From Elusimicrobiota bacterium (GTDB taxonomy: Bacteria; Elusimicrobiota; Elusimicrobia; UBA1565; UBA9628), in assembly GCA_013044195.1 (NCBI GenBank), contig JABEUV010000094.1:1-38660 (forward strand): a stretch of DNA of 38,660 bases, given 5' to 3'. The position numbers were made by a program, and so were the translations under genes. Numbering within the stretch: the stretch's first letter is position 1; each line of letters begins with the position of its first letter. A model generated the notes under the pieces. It was given only the letters and a program-made list of their open reading frames with translations. It did not search any database and was not told the DNA's origin. Of this stretch, positions 33,107 through 38,660 are shown piece after piece.

Positions 33107-34081
33107 CTAGCGAACGAGACGGCAGGCGTTGCCCCAGGCGGGCGGGTCCTGGTCGTCGTCGGTCCATTGCCAGCAGGAGATGGGAGCGTCGAACGTCAGG
33201 GCCGAACTGCGCCCCCCGATCTCCCGGGTCACGGCGCCGTAAAGACGCTGCGCGGTTTCGGGCGACTCCTTGGGCTCGGCGTCGGCGGCGCGGCTGACGA
33301 TGCGATACGTCGCGCCGTCGGCTCCGTCCAAGGCGGAGTAGGATGAGCGCTCTTGCTCGCCTTTTTTGGCGAGGGCGGCGACGGTGGAAAGCCTCGCGGG
33401 ATCGATTCTCCCATCGGAGATTCTTTTGCAGAGACCGTTTGCGCAGAGAAACAAGCCTTCATCGCCGGAAGAAATAAAGTCGCCCGACGGCGTGTACACT
33501 CCCGGAATGGAGTTGCGCAGGAAGTTGTCGTCCCGCGGATCCGATCCGGGCGCTAGAAAGCGCCATTTGGAGTAGCGTTGAAGCGCGACGCCCGAGGCTT
33601 GGCGGCAGGCGTCGGGGGTGCAGTGCCAGCCGGCCTGGTCGGCGTCGTCCGAACCGTAGATATCGCCTTTCGGCCCGACGGAGACCGCGAAGGTCAGACT
33701 CACACCGGGCAGCAGCAGGTCGCAGCGCCGCGCGGTGCAGTAGCCGGCGCCGGCTCGACCGGTGAAGTAAAGCGCGCCGGGCGCGGCGAGCACCGCGTCA
33801 TCGACGCCGGTATTGCGTAGAAGTCGGCAGCCGGCGGCGGAGCAGTAGTCAAGGCTCCCGTCGAGGGCGGACTGCAGGAACACCCCGCCGTCGCCGACCG
33901 ACGCGGACGCGACCACGGCGGGGGCGGCGGCGGGCATGTCGGCGGATGCGGCGCGATCACGGACGTCTTGGAAGCCGATGTCCTCGAAGCCGGCTGCGGT
34001 TTGAGCGGCGGACGCGCAAGACAACAGCGGCAGGAGAACCAGGGCGGCAAGCGCGGTGCGGCGGGGTTTTAAAGCGTTCAT
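33107..34081 (-). CDS. secreted protein with four CX4C repeats, function unknown
   Basis: The 324-residue product starts at ATG 34081, behind the strong ribosome site GAGGTGATC. A signal peptide (ALAALVLLPLLSCASAAQ; LLSC could be a lipobox) is followed by FEDIGFQDVRDRAASADMP, related to the module in two neighbouring secreted proteins, and an Ala/Pro/Val linker. Four units then each end in a CX4C pair after a short beta hairpin: LDYCSAAGC, GYCTARRC, WHCTPDAC and LFLCANGLC. Between them lie Gly/Asp-rich turns such as GPKGDIYGSDDAD and SGDFISSGDEG, which suggests a small propeller-like or repeat fold read-out protein. I know no family. The C-terminal 90 residues lack the repeat. Confidence 0.75.
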   Translation of the reverse strand: MNALKPRRTALAALVLLPLLSCASAAQTAAGFEDIGFQDVRDRAASADMPAAAPAVVASASVGDGGVFLQSALDGSLDYCSAAGCRLLRNTGVDDAVLAAPGALYFTGRAGAGYCTARRCDLLLPGVSLTFAVSVGPKGDIYGSDDADQAGWHCTPDACRQASGVALQRYSKWRFLAPGSDPRDDNFLRNSIPGVYTPSGDFISSGDEGLFLCANGLCKRISDGRIDPARLSTVAALAKKGEQERSSYSALDGADGATYRIVSRAADAEPKESPETAQRLYGAVTREIGGRSSALTFDAPISCWQWTDDDQDPPAWGNACRLVR

Positions 34082-34115
34082 CTTGATCACCTCTTCATGC
34101 GATTTGCTTGGCAAC

Positions 34116-34121
34116 ATCATA
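34116..34121 (-). promoter_or_regulatory. -10 box for the CX4C-repeat protein gene
   Basis: On the - strand TATGAT (34121 to 34116) lies 34 bases before ATG 34081 and ahead of the GAGGTGATC ribosome site, so this gene has an ordinary leader. No good -35 is seen. Confidence 0.4.
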
Positions 34122-34408
34122 CCGGCCGGCCCTACCCTGCGCGTCACGGACGTGCGAATTCCAAATGACGAAAGAAGTCGAAAAGACCCGGGGCGAAAAC
34201 GGGCCGAAGGGCCCGGAAAGCCGACGGCCGTGAGGCGTCCTGGCTTAACCAGAGGCGGCGGCCGGAAAAAATAAGCGCCGTTTCATCTCCGCGGCCTATG
34301 CTTAAAGGCAAACGGCGACGCCCTTTTCGGCGGTCGATCTTCGCGGGGTCGTCGAACACGCGCTGGGCCCGGGGGGCGAAGACGGCGGGCGACCGTGGCG
34401 GATCGGCG
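34122..34408. other. gene-free stretch
   Basis: I see no supportable gene here. It holds a 6-bp hairpin with a GAAG loop (CGGGCC/GGCCCG, 34200-34215). On the - strand there is a T-rich run at 34263-34272 preceded by a poor GCCG/CGGC stem, which might end transcription of the glycosyltransferase gene. A 71-codon open frame on - (34144-34359) looks like random high-GC coding. Confidence 0.4.
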
Positions 34409-35974
34409 CTACGGGATTGGCGCCGCCGTGACGCGGCGAAAGATCAGCAGGGAACTGCCTCCGCGCGGCGGCGAGAAAAGATGCGTGCCGGGATCGGGCG
34501 CGTCGGCCAGGACGGGGTCGCGGCAGACGAAGGGCTGGAGGGCGTAGCCGGACCCGGGAGGCGCTACGCGACCCCGCAGAAACTGGAGCGCGGACCAGTC
34601 GCGGCCGGGGTCGCGGCTGAGCTCGTAGGGATGCAGCACGGCCCAGTCCGGAAAGTTCGGCCACGGCGGGCCTTGTTCTCCCCCGCGCACACGCAAAGGC
34701 GTGTAAAACTGCAGGACCGTGTCGCCGTAGTTCGTCATCACCACGTCGTCCGGACGCGCGCGCTCCTCTATATAAGCGGCGGCGGCCTTGTCGCAGGATG
34801 GATAGCCGCGGAGGATTTCGAGGGCCAAGCCGACTTCCGGCGAATGTGCCGGACCGGGGTCGGCCCAGCTCGCGGCGCTCAGGCCCAGCAGACCCAGCGG
34901 GACGCGTGCGTAAAGGTCGGTGGCCAGCAGCGTCAGCGCGACGGCGGCGGCCAGGCGCGAGCGGGCGCGCAGGCGGTCCAGCGCCGCGCCGATAAGCACC
35001 GCGGCGACGGGCGCGAGCACCGCGAGATAACGGAAAAAAAGCCACGGCGCCGACGCGAGGATCAGGAGGTAAAGACCGATCGCGGCCAGCAGAAAACGTA
35101 CGCGCCGAGAAGAGGGCGCGTCGCCGCGGACGCCTGCGCTCAGTAGTAGGCCGAGGACGAACGGCCAAGGCAGGACGAACGCGGTCAGCAGAACGGCGCC
35201 GTGTCCCAGTTGGGAGAAGAAACGCGCCGTGTTCCAAGAAGTCGCGCGACCGAACACGTGAAAGTAGACGAGGCCCGGCGCGGCGCCCAGGAGCACGACG
35301 GCGGCGGCCCGCGCCAGGCGGCGCGCGCCCGCGCGGTCCGGCTTCAAGAGCGGCGTGGACAGCGCCAGCGCGGCGAACAGACCCAGCGCGACCAGGTAGT
35401 TCGTGTAGAACAGAACCAGCGCCGCCGCCACGAAAACCAGCGCGGCGCGGCGGCGGCCGCGCAGAAGTCCGTCGAACGCGAGAAGCAGGGCCATGAGCGC
35501 CAGCGCGGCCAGGGCGTAGCCGCGCGCCTGTCGCGCGGCGAGCAGGAACGGCGTCGACAACGTCAACGCGAACAGGGAGAGGCGCGCGCCCCAGAGCGAG
35601 GAAAACCAGCGCCTCGACAGCAGGAAGACCGCGGGCAGGCACAGCCAGCCCGCCAGCGCGAAGGGCAGGCGCGCGGCGGCCTCGCTTTCGCCGAAAATGC
35701 GGAACGCGGCGGCGTCCAGATACATCGGCAGCCACGGCGACCAGTTCCAGACGCCGTCGGCGCCTCGGTCGCGGCCCAGCTCCGCGGAGACGGCGTTGAC
35801 GCCGTCGTCGGCCCGCGGCACGCCGTAGGTTCGCACGCGCCGCGCCAGCACGGCGGTCTCGGCCTCGTCCTGCCACAGTCCGCGCCCGCCCAGGTGTCCG
35901 AAGCAGAAAAAAGCGCCCAGCAGAAGCGCCGCGGCGGCCGGCGGCTGGGCGAGGGCGCGCAGCTCCCGGAGCAT
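34409..35974 (-). CDS. ArnT/PMT-like membrane glycosyltransferase (GT39/GT83 clan)
   Basis: The 521-residue protein has about 11-12 hydrophobic helices and a C-terminal soluble part. The first periplasmic loop carries GLWQDEAETAVLARRV, the DE motif of polyprenyl-phosphate-sugar transferases such as ArnT and PMT. LPFALAGWLCLPAVFLLSRR and RQARGYALAALALMALLLAF are also typical. Such enzymes move a sugar from an undecaprenyl carrier to lipid A, protein or another acceptor on the outer face of the membrane; the acceptor is not evident. The soluble tail (about 390-521) has YIEERARPDDVVMTNYGD, as in related proteins. It starts 5 bases after the CYTH stop, so the two are cotranscribed. Confidence 0.8.
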   Translation of the reverse strand: MLRELRALAQPPAAAALLLGAFFCFGHLGGRGLWQDEAETAVLARRVRTYGVPRADDGVNAVSAELGRDRGADGVWNWSPWLPMYLDAAAFRIFGESEAAARLPFALAGWLCLPAVFLLSRRWFSSLWGARLSLFALTLSTPFLLAARQARGYALAALALMALLLAFDGLLRGRRRAALVFVAAALVLFYTNYLVALGLFAALALSTPLLKPDRAGARRLARAAAVVLLGAAPGLVYFHVFGRATSWNTARFFSQLGHGAVLLTAFVLPWPFVLGLLLSAGVRGDAPSSRRVRFLLAAIGLYLLILASAPWLFFRYLAVLAPVAAVLIGAALDRLRARSRLAAAVALTLLATDLYARVPLGLLGLSAASWADPGPAHSPEVGLALEILRGYPSCDKAAAAYIEERARPDDVVMTNYGDTVLQFYTPLRVRGGEQGPPWPNFPDWAVLHPYELSRDPGRDWSALQFLRGRVAPPGSGYALQPFVCRDPVLADAPDPGTHLFSPPRGGSSLLIFRRVTAAPIP

Positions 35975-35979
35975 CGCGC

Positions 35980-36768
35980 TCAGGATTCGGCGAAGAACGA
36001 CGCGCAGCGGTGGTATTTATCCAGCGGCTCGCGGCGCAGGTCGAAGCGCTTCTCGACGGCGGCGTTGAAGTCGTGCATCTCGTCCATGTGCTCCAGCTTC
36101 GCGCGCAGGGAGCCGTCGCCGGCCTTGATCTCGTTTTCGAACTCGCAGAACGTGGACAGCGGGTGCAGGCCTTTCTTCGCGATGTGGAAGGCGAACACGC
36201 GGTCGAGCGAGGGCTCTAGAAATGCGGAACCAAAATCCACTTCGAATTTTTCTTTTTGATAGAGCGCGATAATGGGCCCGCTGGTGATGCGGCGCACCAC
36301 GCCCGCGCCCAGGTGGCGGCGCATCGCGTCGGCCATCTCGGTGGAGGCGTGACCGCGCAGGATGGAGTCCACCGTCGCGTCGGTGAAGTGCACGATGTCG
36401 TGGCGGCTTTCTTCCAGGAACACGCCGGTCAGGCGCGCGGAGGAAAACTCCGAGCGGTAGAGCACGCCGTCGCGCGTGAAGCCGGGGCCTTTGTATTGAA
36501 GATAGACCGCGGAGCCGCCGCGTTTGTAGCGCAGGCGCAGGCTGGCGCCGGCGCGCAAAAGCGAGCCGGACTCCGTGTCCAGAAACTGATCGAAGAAAAA
36601 CGCGCTCTTGCGGTGCTTGACGCCCTTGCGCTTCTCCAGCCATTTCTTGAGCTCGGAGGATTCCTCGGGCAGAACGCGCTTCTTGCACTCGATTTCGACG
36701 AAGCGCAGATCGTCGATGGCCAGACGCCGCTTCAACGAACGCGCGAGAGCGTCGAAGCTCATGGGCAT
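35980..36768 (-). CDS. CYTH-domain protein (triphosphatase / VTC-like)
   Basis: The 262-residue cytoplasmic protein has the CYTH signature ExExK at residues 25-29 (VEIECKKRV) and alternating charged strands typical of the triphosphate tunnel: SLRLRYKRGGSAVYLQYKGP, LYRSEF, KEKFEVDFGSAFLEP and CEFENEI. CYTH enzymes bind triphosphate compounds (inorganic triphosphate, thiamine triphosphate, ATP) with Mg; the longer versions include polyphosphate polymerases of the VTC type. Its length and the YKRGGSAVYLQYKGP strand lean towards the VTC/triphosphatase side, but the activity is not decided. ATG 36768 is fixed by TATCAT exactly 6 bases upstream. With ppk1 it is the second polyphosphate-related gene in the window. 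Confidence 0.82.
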   Translation of the reverse strand: MPMSFDALARSLKRRLAIDDLRFVEIECKKRVLPEESSELKKWLEKRKGVKHRKSAFFFDQFLDTESGSLLRAGASLRLRYKRGGSAVYLQYKGPGFTRDGVLYRSEFSSARLTGVFLEESRHDIVHFTDATVDSILRGHASTEMADAMRRHLGAGVVRRITSGPIIALYQKEKFEVDFGSAFLEPSLDRVFAFHIAKKGLHPLSTFCEFENEIKAGDGSLRAKLEHMDEMHDFNAAVEKRFDLRREPLDKYHRCASFFAES

Positions 36769-36774
36769 GGGCGC

Positions 36775-36784
36775 ATGATATCAT
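36775..36784. promoter_or_regulatory. palindromic two-way -10 box (CYTH gene / sixA)
   Basis: The palindrome ATGATATCAT contains TATCAT on both strands. On - (36780 to 36775) it is 6 bases before the CYTH ATG 36768. On + (36779-36784) it is 7 bases before the sixA GTG 36792. Both messages would be leaderless, and polymerase could occupy only one direction at a time. Confidence 0.6.
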
Positions 36785-36791
36785 AAACCCC

Positions 36792-37295
36792 GTGGAGCTC
36801 CTGATCGTGAGGCACGGACCCGCGGGCGACCGCGACGCCTGGCGCCGCGCCGGTCGTCCCGATGAGAAACGGCCGCTGACCGCGCGGGGCCGCGACAAGA
36901 CGCGTCAAGCCGCTGCGGGCTTGGCGCGCGCGGTCGGCCGTTTGGATTTGACGGCGGCGAGCCCTTGGACGCGCGCGGCGCAGACGGCGACGTTGGTCGC
37001 GCGCGCCTGCGGCGGCGCGGTGGTGGAGCGCGTGGAGTTGATTCCGGACCGTCGCCCAGAGGAACTGCTTGCTTGGCTTGCGACGCGCCGCGAGCGCCGC
37101 GTCGCACTCGTCGGCCACGAGCCGCACCTGTCGCGCTTCGCGTCCTGGCTGCTGACCGGGCGGACGCGGTCTTTCCTGCTCCTCAAAAAATCGCAGACGC
37201 TTTTGATGGAACTGCCGCGTCCGCGCTCCGGTGCGGCCGTCCTGTTATGGTCCCTGTCCCCCCGCCAGCTGCGCGCGCTGGGCCGAAAGTCCTAA
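36792..37295 (+). CDS. sixA: phosphohistidine phosphatase SixA-like (histidine phosphatase family)
   Basis: The 167-residue enzyme starts VELLIVRHGPAGDRDAW, with the family Arg-His-Gly triad (His8 takes the phosphate). It continues KRPLTARGRDKTRQAAAGL, SPWTRAAQTATLVAR and ALVGHEPHLSRFASWLL (second catalytic His), the usual short SixA layout. SixA removes phosphate from phospho-His in histidine-containing phosphotransfer domains or PTS proteins. This gives a possible tie to the kinase island, although no HPt protein was found here. The GTG start is set by the -10 box 7 bases upstream and by homology. Confidence 0.87.
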   Translation: MELLIVRHGPAGDRDAWRRAGRPDEKRPLTARGRDKTRQAAAGLARAVGRLDLTAASPWTRAAQTATLVARACGGAVVERVELIPDRRPEELLAWLATRRERRVALVGHEPHLSRFASWLLTGRTRSFLLLKKSQTLLMELPRPRSGAAVLLWSLSPRQLRALGRKS

Positions 37296-37322
37296 AGCGG
37301 GCGTAAGACTTCCGGTCCCGCG

Positions 37323-37331
37323 TGCTAGAAT
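37323..37331 (+). promoter_or_regulatory. extended -10 promoter of the ribonuclease gene
   Basis: TGcTAGAAT is a full extended -10 element, which does not need a good -35. It predicts a leader of about 25 bases containing AGGAGG ahead of ATG 37361. Confidence 0.55.
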
Positions 37332-37360
37332 ATTTCCGGGCCCGGGAACCCAGGAGGCAC

Positions 37361-37906
37361 ATGAAAAAGTCCGCGCTGAAGGTCCTGCTGTCCGCCGCCG
37401 TCGCGTCCGTCCTTGCCGCGCCGTCGCTCGCGCAAAGCCCCGCCCTCGCCCAACTGCTCAACGCCGTCGGAGCACCCTCGGCGCCCGTCGCGCCCGCTGC
37501 GCCCGCCGCTGCCGCCGCGTCGCGCGTGAGCGCCGGAGCACTCACGTCGGTCGCGCCGGGCAGCGACCTGCTGCCGCATTTCAGCGACCCGGGACGCGTG
37601 CAGACGATCATGACGATCATTTCCGAGGTCTACAACGGCCAGCCTCTCCCCTACGGTCGCGACGGCATCGTCTTCCAGAATCGCGAGGGCCTTCTGCCGC
37701 AGGAGCCGCGCGGCTACTACCATGAGTACACGGTCATGCCGCCGAGCGGATCGCCGCTGTCTTTGACGGTCGGCAGTCAGACCTTCTCGATGGAGGCGCC
37801 CAACGGCACACGCGGCGCGGAGCGCCTGATCATGGGCTCCAACGACGAGCTCTACTACACGCCCGACCACTACCGCGCCTTCATCTCCCTGCAAGTCGTT
37901 CCCTGA
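37361..37906 (+). CDS. secreted guanyl-specific ribonuclease (RNase Sa / barnase superfamily)
   Basis: The 181-residue precursor has a signal peptide (MKKSALKVLLSAAVASVLAA-PSLAQ) and an Ala/Pro linker. The mature domain matches Streptomyces RNase Sa very closely: PLPYGRDGIVFQNREGLLP, RGYYHEYTVMPP, NGTRGAERLIMG and YYTPDHYRAFISL. The catalytic set is complete: Glu122 (Glu54 in RNase Sa), Arg151 and Arg155 (Arg65 and Arg69) and His170 (His85). About 18 residues are inserted between the EYTV strand and the TRG segment. It would cut RNA after G outside the cytoplasm. AGGAGG lies 5-6 bases before the ATG. A barstar-like inhibitor gene begins two bases after its stop. Confidence 0.92.
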   Translation: MKKSALKVLLSAAVASVLAAPSLAQSPALAQLLNAVGAPSAPVAPAAPAAAAASRVSAGALTSVAPGSDLLPHFSDPGRVQTIMTIISEVYNGQPLPYGRDGIVFQNREGLLPQEPRGYYHEYTVMPPSGSPLSLTVGSQTFSMEAPNGTRGAERLIMGSNDELYYTPDHYRAFISLQVVP

Positions 37907-37908
37907 CC

Positions 37909-38307
37909 ATGGACCCGGCGGCGGCGCTGACGGACTCGTCGGCGCCGCCGCTGGCCGAAGGTCTGGACGCGGCCGCGTTGACGGCGCTGGAGGCCGCGGC
38001 GGATGCGGCGGGCCTGTGCTGCGCGCGCGCCGACGCGCCGGACAAGGCGGGCGTGCTGGCCCAGTTGGCGCGCGGGCTGAAGTTTCCCTCCCACTTCGGC
38101 GGCAACTGGGACGCGCTGGCCGACTGCCTGATGGATCCCGGCGCGGACGCGACGCGGCTTGTCGTGGTGGCCGCGTCGGCGCTGGCGGACCTGCCGCGCG
38201 AGCGCGCGGTTCTGGAGGACATCCTGCGCGAGGCCGCGCGCGACGCCCGCGCGCCGCGCCTGTTCGTCGCCTTCGAGGCGCGCAACACCCCCCCGGTCCG
38301 GCGCTAA
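37909..38307 (+). CDS. barstar-family ribonuclease inhibitor
   Basis: The 132-residue cytoplasmic protein is related to barstar, which plugs the barnase active site and protects the producing cell. The key segment LKFPSHFGGNWDALADCLMD matches the barstar helix-2 region (YGENLDALWDCL), including the Asp that sits in the nuclease active site (Asp39 in barstar). ALEAAADAAGLCCARADAPD matches the first strand and helix, and RLVVVAASALA a core strand. It has no signal peptide, as expected. It follows the ribonuclease by two bases, so the pair is made together, with the inhibitor staying inside. Confidence 0.9.
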   Translation: MDPAAALTDSSAPPLAEGLDAAALTALEAAADAAGLCCARADAPDKAGVLAQLARGLKFPSHFGGNWDALADCLMDPGADATRLVVVAASALADLPRERAVLEDILREAARDARAPRLFVAFEARNTPPVRR

Positions 38308-38323
38308 CGATAATCAGTGGCAC

Positions 38324-38339
38324 CGGTGATAGTTCACCG
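38324..38339. repeat. hairpin between convergent genes
   Basis: CGGTGA-TAGT-TCACCG is a perfect 6-bp stem with a 4-base loop, 16 bases after the barstar stop. It could serve as a shared end for the two convergent transcripts, but no T-run follows. A second inverted repeat, CGCCGC-N9-GCGGCG (38367-38387), contains the stop of the inhibitor gene in its loop. Confidence 0.4.
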
Positions 38340-38374
38340 CAGTGCTTCGATCCAGGGCGGGATAATCGCCGCTA

Positions 38375-38660
38375 TTACTTTGCGGCGTGAGCAACGACGG
38401 TGAGGCGGAGCGTGAAGGTCTTGGCTGGAGGGCCCTTTTCCCCAGAGCGCCGGTAGACGAACACCGCCTTGGTCCGTCCCGGCTTGACGCCTTTGATCGA
38501 CACGACGCAGACGCCGCCTGCGCCGATCAGTCCCGAGTCGTCCTTCTGAAATATTTCGGGACCGGCAGGGGCCGCGATCCGGCGGTTTACACTTTTAAGC
38601 CGCCATTCGTAGCCCGTCGCCGGACGGCACGGTAAGCGAACGCGGAAAATTTCACCCACC
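38375..38660 (-). CDS. chagasin-like (I42) protease inhibitor, N-terminus outside window
   Basis: At least 94 residues are visible, and the frame is open to the window edge, so the start (and probably a signal peptide) lies beyond it. The inhibitor loops of the I42 family can be recognised: RPATGYEWRL stands for NPTTGYxW, IGAGGVCVV for the GxGG loop, and the end is FTLRLTV. These small beta-barrels block papain-like cysteine proteases. The third loop, normally RPW, reads KPGRTKAVFVYRR, so activity is not certain. It converges on the barstar gene. Confidence 0.7.
   Translation of the reverse strand, partial: VGEIFRVRLPCRPATGYEWRLKSVNRRIAAPAGPEIFQKDDSGLIGAGGVCVVSIKGVKPGRTKAVFVYRRSGEKGPPAKTFTLRLTVVAHAAK

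Noticed and set aside
34144-34359. 71-codon minus-strand frame in the gap before the glycosyltransferase
   Set aside because: There is no ribosome site, no recognisable motif and no hydrophobic pattern; it looks like a chance frame.

Overview
This is a GC-rich (by eye roughly 65-70 %) bacterial chromosome segment with densely packed genes. A GT9 heptosyltransferase-like enzyme, periplasmic binding and signal-peptide proteins and an ArnT-like glycosyltransferase suggest a Gram-negative type envelope. Large Ala/Pro-rich secreted proteins, many histidine kinases and -10 boxes placed exactly at start codons remind me of high-GC Elusimicrobiota-type lineages. That placement is a guess from style, not shown by any marker gene; no rRNA or tRNA gene was seen.

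Layout. 1-2.0 kb: the tail of a possible transposase, a GT9 glycosyltransferase (-) and a crotonase-family enzyme (+) sharing a tiny divergent promoter region. 2.0-16.7 kb: a signalling island with seven histidine kinases, four intact stand-alone receivers and one truncated receiver, plus a PhnD-like binding protein and a small Cys-rich protein joined to a membrane kinase. Genes up to 10.8 kb run on + and the rest on -, meeting tail to tail. None of the receivers has a DNA-binding or enzymatic output domain. Two kinases, with their promoters, are a tandem duplication. 16.9-20.1 kb: RecQ (-) diverging from a secreted Lys/Ala-rich protein with a C-terminal membrane/basic tail. 20.2-27.9 kb: an overlapping operon of a 1215-residue fusion (exported-looking Ala/Pro N-terminus, MFS transporter, thymidylate-kinase-like domain, DUF2252-like domain), a PPP-family phosphatase, a second MFS protein related to the first, and polyphosphate kinase PPK1.

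28-34 kb: secreted or membrane proteins of mostly unknown role (alpha/beta hydrolase, YIP1 membrane protein, GLUG-like protein, two Cys-containing proteins), a wrecked GH5 glycosidase gene and methylglyoxal synthase. Three otherwise unrelated secreted proteins share a short GFxEV-type module directly after the signal peptide. 34.4-38.66 kb: an ArnT-like glycosyltransferase and a CYTH protein (-) diverge from SixA (+) at a palindromic -10 box; then come a secreted RNase Sa/barnase-like ribonuclease with an adjacent barstar-like inhibitor, and the C-terminal part of a chagasin-like (I42) protease inhibitor cut by the window end.

The best candidates for something undescribed are the MFS/TMPK/DUF2252 fusion operon with PPK1, the recurrent -10/N6-7/start-codon leaderless architecture, the output-less phosphorelay island, and the shared post-signal-peptide module.
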